From: Pseudomonas sp. R4-35-07
Lineage (GTDB): Bacteria; Pseudomonadota; Gammaproteobacteria; Pseudomonadales; Pseudomonadaceae
DNA length: 64,000 nucleotides
Reading direction: 5' to 3'
Assembly (NCBI RefSeq): GCF_003852235.1
Contig: NZ_CP027732.1
Coordinates: forward strand, 1,674,001 to 1,738,000
Of the stretch, positions 25,323 to 32,922 are shown one piece after another. The position numbers were made by a program, and so were the translations under genes. The notes below the pieces were generated by a model. That model saw only the letters and a program-made list of their open reading frames with translations. It ran no database searches and was not told where the DNA came from. Within the stretch, counting starts at the first letter, position 1; every line of letters begins with the position of its first letter.

Positions 25323-25328
25323 TATAAT
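25323..25328 (+). promoter_or_regulatory. Candidate -10 box of the OLD gene
   Basis: A consensus TATAAT lies 23 bp before the OLD start codon in an AT-rich stretch. The -35 region is not clear (TTGTTA lies too close). The leader continues with GAGGGTGAT as ribosome-binding site. Confidence 0.45.
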
Positions 25329-25351
25329 TTAATCAGAAGGCTGAGGGTGAT

Positions 25352-27130
25352 ATGCTGCTAAAGGGATTTGGTTTTTCGGGGTATCGAAGTATTGGCGATA
25401 AACTTGTTAAGTTGGCTCCCTTAAAAAAGGTAAATTTTATTATAGGTCAAAATAATATTGGTAAATCTAATATTATTAATTTTCTTTTTCATCACTACCC
25501 TACGCTTTTACGTGGAGTAAAAGGCGAGAAGATAAGCGACGCTATTCAACTGTCCGCGATAGATGAGCATATTTCGAAAGGTAAGGTCGATCGTAGAGTC
25601 GCTTTTAATATGCAGTTTTCTGAGATTGATGAGTATCTTTGGGGGAAAATTGGCAGCGAAGGCTCTAGTCAGCATGTGGAGTTAGCGAAAAAAGTACTGA
25701 TGAGTCCAGGGTTTAATGACGGGGCGAGGCTGTGGTTCGTTTATATATACGATAAATTAAAGAAAAAATTTGCCTTGGTTTATGATCGAGAGCAAGTGGA
25801 GGGGGCACTTAACCCCAGCGAATGGCAGATTTTATGGGCGGCTTTAACTAAGCAGGGTCGTGGGAATTTAAAGGATCATTGGATTCCGGAAACAATGCTA
25901 GCGCTTGCTTATTATCCAGATACTATCCCGAAGATTGAAGTAATTCCTGCAATTAGGAAAATTGGAGCTTCGGGAACTCAGGCTACGGATTTCAGCGGAG
26001 AAGGGATAATCGAACGCTTGGCGAAAATCCAGAACCCGACTTTGCAACTTCAAAAAGATAAATTAAAATTTACTGCAATAAATAATTTCTTATCCGATGT
26101 GCTCGAAAATTTAAGTGCTTCAATAGAGATACCTCATGATCGAGATATGATACTCGTTCATATGGACGGTAAAACCTTGCCACTAGAATCCTTGGGGACC
26201 GGTGTGCATGAGGTTATCATACTTGCAGCGGCCGCTACTCTGCTCGAGGATAGTATATTATGTATAGAAGAGCCCGAGCTGCATTTGCACCCTTTGCTTC
26301 AGCGGAAGTTGGTGGCCTACCTGAATAATAAAACTAATAATCAATATTTTTTTACCACTCATTCTGCGCATCTATTAGATGCTGTAGAGGCGGAGATTTT
26401 TCATGTTACTCAAATTGAGGGCGCTACTGAAGTCGAGGCTATATCGAGCACCAGGCAACGTTCAGAAATTTGCAGTAATCTTGGTTATAAAGCTTCCGAT
26501 ATTTTGCAGGCTAACTGTGTTATCTGGGTTGAAGGACCTTCCGACAGAATATACTTGAATTATTGGATCGCTACACTTGTTGATAGTTTTGTGGAGGGCG
26601 TGCACTATTCAATAATGTTTTACGGCGGCCGACTATTTAGCCATTTGTCGGCACTGGATAGCGATGAGCAAGAAAGGCTTGAAGATTTTATAAGTATTAG
26701 AAAGCTTAACAGGCATTCGGTGATAATGTTTGATAGTGATAGGTCTAGCGCACATGCTAAATTGTCCTTAACTAAGCAGCGGCTGCAACAGGAGTTTGAC
26801 GTTGGCCCTGGATTTGCGTGGGTTACAAAGGGGCGAGAAGTTGAGAACTACTTAGATGAGACATTGGTCGAGGCAACAGTTCTTGCGGTCCACCCTTCAG
26901 CGAAATCACTGGAAAGCCGTGGGCAATGGGCGAATCTTCTGAGGTATTACAAGACCAAGGGAGGAGAGATAAAAGAGGCGAGCAAGGTTAAAGTGGCACA
27001 GCATTATACAGCTAATTATGTTGCTGACTTGAAACGCTTAGACTTAGAGAAGCAAATGGAAAGGCTTAGAATTTTCATACTTGAATCTAACCACCAGTTT
27101 GATGGTATGTATCCTATAGAGTATCGATAG
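25352..27130 (+). CDS. OLD-family ATP-dependent endonuclease
   Basis: A 592-residue overcoming-lysogenization-defect type nuclease. ATPase part: Walker A GQNNIGKS (32-39), signature-like LGTGVHEVI (281-289), Walker B ILCIEEPE (302-309) and TTHS H-loop (335-338). Toprim nuclease part: VEGPSDR with E394, FDSD with D461/D463, and KGREVENYL near 493-501. All key residues are present. It is a single gene with no UvrD-like helicase beside it, so it is class 1-like (as P2 Old), not Gabija. It is AT-rich compared with the prophage around it, indicating later acquisition. A TATAAT hexamer (25323-25328) and GAGGG precede it. A phage-exclusion role is inferred from the family and position. Confidence 0.92.
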   Translation: MLLKGFGFSGYRSIGDKLVKLAPLKKVNFIIGQNNIGKSNIINFLFHHYPTLLRGVKGEKISDAIQLSAIDEHISKGKVDRRVAFNMQFSEIDEYLWGKIGSEGSSQHVELAKKVLMSPGFNDGARLWFVYIYDKLKKKFALVYDREQVEGALNPSEWQILWAALTKQGRGNLKDHWIPETMLALAYYPDTIPKIEVIPAIRKIGASGTQATDFSGEGIIERLAKIQNPTLQLQKDKLKFTAINNFLSDVLENLSASIEIPHDRDMILVHMDGKTLPLESLGTGVHEVIILAAAATLLEDSILCIEEPELHLHPLLQRKLVAYLNNKTNNQYFFTTHSAHLLDAVEAEIFHVTQIEGATEVEAISSTRQRSEICSNLGYKASDILQANCVIWVEGPSDRIYLNYWIATLVDSFVEGVHYSIMFYGGRLFSHLSALDSDEQERLEDFISIRKLNRHSVIMFDSDRSSAHAKLSLTKQRLQQEFDVGPGFAWVTKGREVENYLDETLVEATVLAVHPSAKSLESRGQWANLLRYYKTKGGEIKEASKVKVAQHYTANYVADLKRLDLEKQMERLRIFILESNHQFDGMYPIEYR

Positions 27131-27218
27131 TGCTAATGCGCTTGTGCTAGCGCTGTTCGGCTTTCTTCAGGCGCTATGTTGGGGTGGGGCTAATTTTCAT
27201 AAAAGCAGGTGATGAAGA

Positions 27219-27250
27219 GATTCAAACGTTCGATACGTTTGAATCTTTTT
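27219..27250 (+). terminator. Rho-independent terminator after the OLD gene
   Basis: Perfect 10-bp stem (GATTCAAACG / CGTTTGAATC) with a 7-nt loop, followed by five T. It sits between convergent genes. Confidence 0.9.
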
Positions 27251-27271
27251 CCGCATTGTCAACAAATTTAT

Positions 27272-27487
27272 TTATGGACTATCCTGCCTCCTCAGCCTCG
27301 CTAAGCCTTGTTTAATGTGGCCTGCGTTATCACCAAGCGTTTGAAGGGCGCCACGGACGTTCCCACCAGTCGTCAACTCGCCACGCTCTTCCGTCCATAA
27401 CGCCAGCTCCATGATTGCCGCCTCTAACGCCAGTTGGTTCTCATACATTCTTTCAAGCACATCCGCCAGTGAGTATTCGCTCGCCAT
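27272..27487 (-). CDS. Small prophage protein near attR, unknown
   Basis: A 71-residue helical protein (MASEYSLADVLERMYENQLA; ALWTEERGELTTGGNVRGAL; NAGHIKQGLARLRRQ). Similar small proteins are, as I recall, common at the ends of Pseudomonas prophages. The start at 27487 is chosen over 27520 because the conserved part begins there. It faces the terminator after the OLD gene. No function is known. Confidence 0.7.
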   Translation of the reverse strand: MASEYSLADVLERMYENQLALEAAIMELALWTEERGELTTGGNVRGALQTLGDNAGHIKQGLARLRRQDSP

Positions 27488-27644
27488 CAGTATCGCCCTT
27501 GTTCCGAAAGCACGAAGCATAGCAGCGGATGTACGCGGAGGAGATATGTGCGAAGAGCTACGGTGCTTGGCAGCGGAGTGGTACAGAAGTGGTACGGAGA
27601 TTTTTATGGTGGCCTATAGGCTACGTGTTTCAAGGTCTGTAGCG

Positions 27645-27713
27645 TTAGTAGTTCCAATCCATCATGGGGGCGACGGAGAAGCGGCGGGAGAGGGGGGCGG
27701 ATTGTAGGGGCAT
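27645..27713 (-). pseudogene. Displaced 5' end of host dusA
   Basis: Reading the reverse strand from the ATG at 27713 gives MPLQSAPLSRRFSVAPMMDW, then NY and a stop. The segment LSRRFSVAPMMDW is the start of DusA, and after the att core the frame enters prophage DNA. This is the original N-terminus of the gene now split by the prophage. Excision would rejoin it to the body of dusA at 1990. Confidence 0.92.
27654..27674. other. attR, right attachment site
   Basis: Pairs with attL (1970-1990): 19 of 21 positions are identical, including the core TCCATCATGGGGGC. It marks the right end of the prophage, about 25.7 kb from attL. Confidence 0.9.
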
Positions 27714-27894
27714 TGGGGGATCTGAGTTAGCGAGGCGAATGGGGCGCAGTTTATCAGGGATGGGTCTTGGGTGTGGGGGAGGCTTGTTTTGCGGCTTTCA
27801 CCACTTCGAACGAGGACGTTGACGTGTGTGGAGTACGCCAAGGAGAGCGATATAGTTCGCTCCGTCCTCCATTTTGAGTGCTTTTTCAAGCAAC

Positions 27895-28137
27895 TCAATC
27901 TGCATTCCGGCTCCAGCACCTAGCGCGCATGGCCGCCACTTGGGCATCGGTGGCGAATTTGCCTTCATCGGCGTCTTTTAGCGCCAGCTTGATCTGAGCG
28001 GTCAGTGTTTTTTTGTGCTCGCTGTAGTCGCGAAGAACGTCCATTGCCAAGTAGCTCGGTGTCTGGCCGTTGTTTTTGGCCAAGTCGGCGAGAGAATTGG
28101 ACAGGTCTTCAGGCAGGTTTAGGGATATTCCAGTCAT
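27895..28137 (-). CDS. RHH (CopG/ParD-like) antitoxin, toxin partner missing
   Basis: An 80-residue protein. The N-terminal TGISLNLPEDLSNSLADLAK has the beta-strand and first helix of a ribbon-helix-helix domain. SYLAMDVLRDYSEHKKTL follows, and a C-terminal neutralising-like tail (KDADEGKFATDAQVAAMRA) resembles ParD/RelB-type antitoxins. A toxin gene should follow downstream, but only short frames are found before attR, so it is an orphan or a remnant. It may still repress its own promoter. Confidence 0.65.
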   Translation of the reverse strand: MTGISLNLPEDLSNSLADLAKNNGQTPSYLAMDVLRDYSEHKKTLTAQIKLALKDADEGKFATDAQVAAMRARCWSRNAD

Positions 28138-28350
28138 GGCAGCCTCGATGAGGGGCGGTTGTGGGGCATCTTACACCTTGGTGCGCTTGGTTGACTCAGC
28201 AGTCCGTCGTGAGGTGTATCTGGAAGTGAATTGCTTTTTCTCTGGCTACTAAAACTTAGGTATCGTGTCCTGGCCTCGTTATTCGCCCATGAGTGACGCG
28301 GTCCACGTCATGAGCTTTCATATAAGCCAACAAACGCGAGGTCAAAAGTT

Positions 28351-28676
28351 ATGACCAAGAAACCTAGTCTTGAAAGGGGGGATACGGTGAACCCGGAATG
28401 GTCGGCTGAGGACTTTGCTAAGGCCAAGCCAGCCAGCGAGGTGTTTGTGGGATTGTTTGGCCAAGCTCAGGCGAAGGAAATGCTCAAACCCAAGCGCGGG
28501 CGGCCAAAGCGGTAGCCACTAATAGAGCATGTTAATGTTCGTTTTGATGCTGACGTGCTGGAGCGATTCAGGGCTTCGGACCGGGCTCGCGAACGCGAAT
28601 GAACGCCGCTTTGCCCCATTGGCTCAAGACGCATACACCGGATGAGCTAAAGGCCTACGACATAAGCCGCGGATGA
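28351..28676 (+). pseudogene. Decayed BrnA-like antitoxin gene
   Basis: The frame from 28351 reads MTKKPSLERGDTVNPEWSAE and on to KPKRGRPKR, then a TAG at 28513. The same frame continues HVNVRFDADVLERFRASDRA, the ribbon-helix-helix core of BrnA antitoxins. A shifted frame then gives PHWLKTHTPDELKAYD. The gene thus has a premature stop and a small deletion near the C-terminus. Just upstream, DAVHVMSFHISQQTRGQKL ends 4 bp before the ATG and could be the tail of a BrnT-like toxin that is otherwise gone. Confidence 0.55.
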
Positions 28677-28687
28677 TGCGGCTTTTT
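28664..28687 (+). terminator. Terminator after the brnA remnant
   Basis: AAGCCGC / GCGGCTT stem with a 7-nt loop, followed by TTT. It isolates the operon starting at 28925 from transcription on its left. Confidence 0.75.
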
Positions 28688-28838
28688 GCTGTCTTGTGAT
28701 TAGCTTTTCCTCAGCGATGGTATAAATCTGTCCCTTTTTTCCTAGGCAGTGTGCAGTGTTTTTCGATCCGTCCGACGATTTTCGGGGTCTGACTCGTCGG
28801 CGAAAAGTTATAGACGAGTGCCACATTCCAAATTTTTT

Positions 28839-28857
28839 TGATGTCACGTAGACATCA
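28839..28857. promoter_or_regulatory. Palindromic operator candidate upstream of the DUF5343-HEPN genes
   Basis: TGATGTC-ACGTA-GACATCA is a perfect 7+7 dyad in an otherwise AT-rich stretch, 67 bp before the GTG at 28925. It fits a dimeric repressor site, although no repressor gene lies beside it. Confidence 0.5.
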
Positions 28858-28924
28858 TGATGGCGGAAGAGTAGCGTTCGTTAAGAGCAAGCCTCATCCA
28901 CGGTACGGACACTAGGAGAAAAAA

Positions 28925-29548
28925 GTGGCTAAAGCATACCCCGCCTTCATGAACGCGACAGGAAATATACCTCGAATTCTAGAAAAAATTAGAGTGGCTG
29001 CTACACCCGAACGGTTTACGCAAGACTATCTAGCGACAGAGTTAGGGTTTTCTGGAGGTGGCGCCAGAGCCTTTATTCCATTAGCAAAGAAGCTTGGCTT
29101 TTTAGGTAGTGATGGAACTCCAACAGAGTTGTATAAGCAGTTTCGTAACACTAATGCTGAAAAATCAAAGTCGGCTATGGCAAAGGCAATCAAGAATGCC
29201 TACCCAGATATATACGCCAGAAACGAGTATGCGCATAGCTTGAGTAAGGCCGACTTTGAAGGACTTGTTGTCGAAATCACAGGCATGGAAAAGGGAAATC
29301 CAAGCGTTCGGGCTGTAGTTGGAACTTTTGAAGCATTGAAATCGTTTGCTGACTTTTCAGTAGTTGCCTCACATGAAGAACGTGCGCCAATCGAGAAAAA
29401 AGTCATTGAGGATATAAGCTTTTCTGAGATGTCAGATGTGAAGCTTGGATTGTCCTACACCATAAATTTGGTGTTACCAAAGACAGATGACGTATCTGTC
29501 TTTAATGCGATTTTTCGTAGCCTTCGCGAAAACCTGTTGAAGAAATGA
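28925..29548 (+). CDS. DUF5343 protein
   Basis: A 207-residue protein of the DUF5343 family. It opens with YPAFMNATGNIPRILEKIRV, then FTQDYLATELGFSGGGARAF and PLAKKLGFLGSDGTPTELYK, a winged-helix-like region that often recognises DNA or partners. The C-terminal about 90 residues (EERAPIEKKVIEDISFSEMS; LGLSYTINLVLPKTDDVSVF) are a separate small domain. It starts at GTG 28925 after AGGAGAAAA. It lies one base before the HEPN gene, so the two are co-translated. AT-rich compared with the host. Members of this family occur in accessory regions; a defence role is inferred from the partner. Confidence 0.8.
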   Translation: MAKAYPAFMNATGNIPRILEKIRVAATPERFTQDYLATELGFSGGGARAFIPLAKKLGFLGSDGTPTELYKQFRNTNAEKSKSAMAKAIKNAYPDIYARNEYAHSLSKADFEGLVVEITGMEKGNPSVRAVVGTFEALKSFADFSVVASHEERAPIEKKVIEDISFSEMSDVKLGLSYTINLVLPKTDDVSVFNAIFRSLRENLLKK

Positions 29549-29549
29549 A

Positions 29550-30134
29550 ATGGAAGATAAAATCAAGATTTTTGTGTTCTCTAACCAAATGGCTGAGCGT
29601 GCTTTAGATGGAGTAGAGAAAGGTTTGCAACTTGATCTTAATAGAGATCTTGGGATGGACGATGTGGAGGAGAAAGATCAGGATTATTATCCTCAGTTTA
29701 CCCAGTCAATAAGGTCTCAAGCTCGTGAGATGGCCATCCATTATGAACTTTTTTATTGTTTGGAAGTTTCTATTCGTACGTTGGTTAAAGAGAAGTTGAA
29801 ATCGGAGCTTGGTGCTAATTGGTGGGGCGCTGCTGAGGTGCCGGATTCAATAAAGAAGAATGTGAGGGATAATATTCAGCGGGAAATTGACTCATCTTTT
29901 ACTCAGCGTTCTGATGATGAACTTGATTATACTACGTTCGGGGAGTTAGGGGAGATTGTACGAAAGAATTGGGCTCATTTTGGGGACGTTTTTGATAGTG
30001 AGAAGGCATTCAATAGAGTTATGAATAGTCTGAACCTTCTTAGAGGACCAATTGCTCATTGTAGTCCGTTGGCGGAGGACGAGGTTGTCAGGCTAAAACT
30101 TACTTTGCGAGATTGGTTTAGGCTGATGGAATAG
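29550..30134 (+). CDS. HEPN-domain protein, Swt1-like
   Basis: A 194-residue protein that looks like a HEPN domain of the Swt1 type. The C-terminal FNRVMNSLNLLRGPIAHCSP carries the R-x4-H motif (RGPIAH) of HEPN RNases. An earlier helix FYCLEVSIRTLVKEKLKSEL and NWAHFGDVF fit the fold. HEPN proteins are often RNA-cleaving toxins in abortive infection or toxin-antitoxin modules. It is translated directly after the DUF5343 gene, suggesting a two-component sensor/effector or antitoxin/toxin pair. AT-rich. Confidence 0.75.
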   Translation: MEDKIKIFVFSNQMAERALDGVEKGLQLDLNRDLGMDDVEEKDQDYYPQFTQSIRSQAREMAIHYELFYCLEVSIRTLVKEKLKSELGANWWGAAEVPDSIKKNVRDNIQREIDSSFTQRSDDELDYTTFGELGEIVRKNWAHFGDVFDSEKAFNRVMNSLNLLRGPIAHCSPLAEDEVVRLKLTLRDWFRLME

Positions 30135-30287
30135 TTGTTGTCAGATTTTTATCAGGCAATGGTCTGAGTTTATTGTGTTTGAGATTTTGCCTAATAAATA
30201 GTTCTCTAATGAGCTCAGTGTGTTTGCATGGTAGAGTATATTTAAAGGCTAAACCTAAAAACTTCGCTAAATACTAGGTATATGATT

Positions 30288-31790
30288 ATGTCAAAAACCA
30301 CGGATTTTTATGAAAAAGATTTTTGGTCTGGTTTGTTTCCAATGCAGACTAGTAGGTTAATGATTACGCTCAAAGAGAAAGAGCTTGAAAAATATGTGTA
30401 CCAAAAAGTTTTGGCGGCTACCGAGCTGGCACATAACTTTTTGCCTCAACAGACTGTCTATGCCGATAAGTCAAATGGGCACCTTCGACGAACATTGAAG
30501 CTTGATCCCGTTGCTGAGTACTATTTGTACGATCTTGTATATAGAAATCGTGAGATTTTTAGAAAGCCGTTCTCTGATGTTAGGAAATCTTATGGATATA
30601 GATTCGAAAAGGGTGAAGTTATACCAATAAGTCAGGCTTATAGTTCTTTTAAGAAAGACGTTGCGGATAATTTGGCACGATTTAAGCATCACATAAGTTT
30701 TGATATAGCTGGTTATTTTAATAGTGTATATCACCATGATTTATCCCATTGGTTTTCCTCTTCGGATAAAGTCGATGTTGCGGATCAAGACGGCTTTGGT
30801 AAGTTCATGCGCGAAATTAACTCTGGCCGAAGTGTCGATTTTCTGCCTCATGGTTTGTATCCATCAAAGATGATTGGAAGTGAATTTTTAAAATTCACTG
30901 AGCAGTATGGTCAGTTGAAGAGCTCTGTGGTTTTACGGTTTATGGATGATTATCATATTTTTGATGATAATGAGGATAATATCAAAATAGATTTCATACA
31001 GATCCAGAAATTGCTTGGTCAAAAAGGGTTGAATGTTAATCCGCAAAAAACCCGAAAAAGCGTTCAGGATGTTGAAGTAAAAGCTTCGGAGATTCGCCAG
31101 GAATTATATGAGATAGTTGCAGTTCAAGTTGGTGTTTCTATCTTTGGGTCCGGCCATGAGCAGCCCGAGTATGAAGAAATTGAGGTGATACGTGATCTTT
31201 CGTCTGATCAAGTTGTTCAGTTGTTAGGATTACTCAAGGAAGATGCGTTGGATGACCACGATGCAGATTTCATTTTGAATGTTTTGAGGTTTCATTCAAC
31301 GGATTTTTCTGAATATTTTTCTATATTGCTTGAGCGATTTCCGAGTCTTTCAAAAAGTATCTACTCTTCGCTCGGTTACCATAATGCGCTAACTGTTGCC
31401 GATAAGGCGCAGTTGTCAATAGCGATTTATGAGTATATCGAAAAATCTAACTATGTTTCGGAGTTTCAGTTGTTTTGGCTCGCAACTATGGCTGAAGAGT
31501 ATTTGTTTGCTACTGATTTGTATGGTCGAATATTGAATCAGTTGTATATGCTTAGTTCTAATAGTGTAATTTCTCGTGCGAAAATATTAGAGATTCCTGA
31601 GCAGAAGTTTGGGCTGAAGGAGTTGAGAGATGAGCATTTGAAGAATGGGAGTTCTAATTGGTTATCTTGGGCTTCTGCTTTTGGAACTAGAAGTCTTAAA
31701 AAAGGCGAGCGGAACTACGGTTTGGATTATTTTTCTAAGGGGTCAGATCTGAATTTTTTGATATCTTCATGTGTTAAGGAGATCGAATAG
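30288..31790 (+). CDS. Reverse transcriptase, Abi/UG defence type
   Basis: A 500-residue stand-alone RT. Motif A is SFDIAGYFNSV with D139, motif B is FLPHGLYPSKMIG (about 185-197), motif C is RFMDD with D220/D221, and motif D is GLNVNPQKTR. The catalytic Asp triad is complete, so it should polymerise. There is no maturase X domain or HNH as in group II introns. Residues about 290-500 are an unknown, probably alpha-helical C-terminal domain ending LNFLISSCVKEIE. The architecture fits the Abi/UG (DRT) antiphage RTs; the exact class cannot be assigned here. The start at 30288 has AGGTA 7 bp upstream; 30282 is an alternative. AT-rich, 153 bp after the HEPN gene, with its own probable promoter. 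Confidence 0.85.
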   Translation: MSKTTDFYEKDFWSGLFPMQTSRLMITLKEKELEKYVYQKVLAATELAHNFLPQQTVYADKSNGHLRRTLKLDPVAEYYLYDLVYRNREIFRKPFSDVRKSYGYRFEKGEVIPISQAYSSFKKDVADNLARFKHHISFDIAGYFNSVYHHDLSHWFSSSDKVDVADQDGFGKFMREINSGRSVDFLPHGLYPSKMIGSEFLKFTEQYGQLKSSVVLRFMDDYHIFDDNEDNIKIDFIQIQKLLGQKGLNVNPQKTRKSVQDVEVKASEIRQELYEIVAVQVGVSIFGSGHEQPEYEEIEVIRDLSSDQVVQLLGLLKEDALDDHDADFILNVLRFHSTDFSEYFSILLERFPSLSKSIYSSLGYHNALTVADKAQLSIAIYEYIEKSNYVSEFQLFWLATMAEEYLFATDLYGRILNQLYMLSSNSVISRAKILEIPEQKFGLKELRDEHLKNGSSNWLSWASAFGTRSLKKGERNYGLDYFSKGSDLNFLISSCVKEIE

Positions 31791-32026
31791 TACGACGTGT
31801 GACAGATTTAAAATTATTCGTTTGTAAAGGAAATTAAGTTATAAGTCAGGCCACTATCTCGCTAGGATTTTTCCTACACCTATTTCGGCTTGCCCCTCAG
31901 ACCACCCCTAGCTAACCTCCTCAAGCCGCTGCCAATCCAGCGGCCGGATGTGGAAGTCCGTACCAAGCTAAGACGCAATCGTCACAAACACCTATCGGCG
32001 TTTTTTTACGTCTGTATCATGTGTTT

Positions 32027-32102
32027 CGGCGGCTGTGCGCGGGGCACTTCGGTGCGCCGGGTCCTTAGCCCTGGTCTTCCACACCTGCGTACAGCTGCCA
32101 CC
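32027..32102 (+). ncRNA. C4-antisense-RNA-like structured element
   Basis: A closing stem pairs GGCGGCTGTGCGC (32028-32040) with GCGTACAGCTGCC (32087-32099), allowing two G-U-type changes. Inside lie a hairpin GGGGCAC-TTC-GGTGCGCC and the GGGTCC/CCTGGT segment. This layout and the CTGCGTACAGC stretch match C4 antisense RNA of P1/P4-type phages as I recall the family. It lies 52 bp before a DUF6124 gene, so it may control that gene in cis. Confidence 0.6.
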
Positions 32103-32153
32103 TCTCATGTGGAAGTGAGACTGGTAGTTCCTGAATAGTTAAGGAGCTTCGCC

Positions 32154-32519
32154 ATGTACAAGGTCACACCTAATCCGCCTTATGCTTCAAACGCGGCATC
32201 CTCTGATCCAAAGCTTCAAGCCGCAGCCCAGCGGGCAATCCATCATCACTTGCCCCCATCCGACGACGCTGCACCTGCCGAACACCCAAGCAACAACCTC
32301 TTCCTCGTAAACCCAACCATCGACCCCGAAACCCTCCTGGCCAACGCCGCCGAAAACCTAGCATCCGCCAACGAAATGGCCGCCACCCTGGCGTTCAACC
32401 TCGACGACTCCCAACGAGCCATCGCCCTGGGCATCCAGCAGTTAATCGAGTTGAGCGCATTGCTCGTAGACCGAGCCCAAGAACAAGTTGCGCCTGTAAC
32501 CAAATCAGTCAAAGCCTGA
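32154..32519 (+). CDS. DUF6124 (former DUF3077) family protein
   Basis: A 121-residue protein of a family found almost only in Pseudomonas. The N-terminus is disordered and Pro/Ala-rich (MYKVTPNPPYASNAASSDPK). The conserved part is LFLVNPTIDPETLLANAAEN and LASANEMAATLAFNLDDSQR, helical. AAGGAG precedes the start. Function unknown. The gene sits under a C4-like RNA, and its 3' end is followed by a strong hairpin. Confidence 0.85.
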   Translation: MYKVTPNPPYASNAASSDPKLQAAAQRAIHHHLPPSDDAAPAEHPSNNLFLVNPTIDPETLLANAAENLASANEMAATLAFNLDDSQRAIALGIQQLIELSALLVDRAQEQVAPVTKSVKA

Positions 32520-32529
32520 CAACCAACCC

Positions 32530-32552
32530 TGCCGCCTTCCCCCAAGGCGGCA
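32530..32552 (+). terminator. Hairpin after the DUF6124 gene
   Basis: TGCCGCCTT-CCCCC-AAGGCGGCA is a perfect 9-bp stem. No T-run follows, so it may be a weak terminator or an RNA-stabilising hairpin. Confidence 0.5.
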
Positions 32553-32666
32553 ACCTGAACTCATGCTGTCCCGCAGCAAAGTTTCATAATTCCCTGCACC
32601 GTTGAGGTCTACGATTCCCTGCAAGAGAGGACCCCCAGCGCCTCCAGCCCACAGGGAACTGAAACC

Positions 32667-32885
32667 ATGATTTCGAACCTCTTCAAAGTCGCAATGATCA
32701 CCGGCACGTTGTTATTGAGCGCTTGTTCATCTTCGCCGGCCGTGAGCAGCGACCCGTGCTTCTCAGGCGGATGCCAGGCATTTGGTGACCACAGCCCCAG
32801 CAAAGCCGCCAAGATGAATTTTGGTGGCAGTGGGCTGGGGAGTAGTTATGGGGAGTATGGGGCGGGGTTGTTGCATGATGATTGA
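32667..32885 (+). CDS. Small predicted lipoprotein
   Basis: A 72-residue protein with a signal peptide ending in the lipobox LLLSAC (Cys20), then a Ser/Gly-rich mature part (SSSPAVSSDPCFSGG; NFGGSGLGSSYGEYGAGLL) with two more Cys. Probably anchored in the outer membrane. I know no function. Confidence 0.65.
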   Translation: MISNLFKVAMITGTLLLSACSSSPAVSSDPCFSGGCQAFGDHSPSKAAKMNFGGSGLGSSYGEYGAGLLHDD

Positions 32886-32922
32886 TGGGGTGGTGGGGCA
32901 GTTATTGGTGTATTGACTGGCC

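Larger units (their letters stand above)
24150..25351. other. 1.2-kb region without a recognisable gene
   Basis: No open frame here resembles a known protein. The two overlapping frames at 24253-24725, one on each strand, have low-complexity GC-rich composition and no good ribosome-binding site. The region holds two direct repeats (24436 and 24461), a cluster of GGTTAG/CTAACC units (24708-24982) and an AT-rich centre, then the promoter of the OLD gene. It occupies the place where P2-like phages keep replication genes, so it may be an origin region or the scar of lost genes. Confidence 0.5.

Noticed and set aside
25352..27130. Gabija defence system
   Set aside because: The OLD-like nuclease has no UvrD/GajB-like helicase next to it; a 1.2-kb gene-poor region lies on one side and a small unrelated gene on the other.
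27720..27894. Open frames between attR and the orphan antitoxin, including one reading MQIELLEKALKMEDGANYIA
   Set aside because: Short and without a ribosome-binding site; could be a remnant of a toxin or other gene but cannot be assigned.
30135..31790. Retron
   Set aside because: No clear msr/msd structure with the usual inverted repeats is seen before the RT, and the RT has a long C-terminal domain unlike retron RTs.
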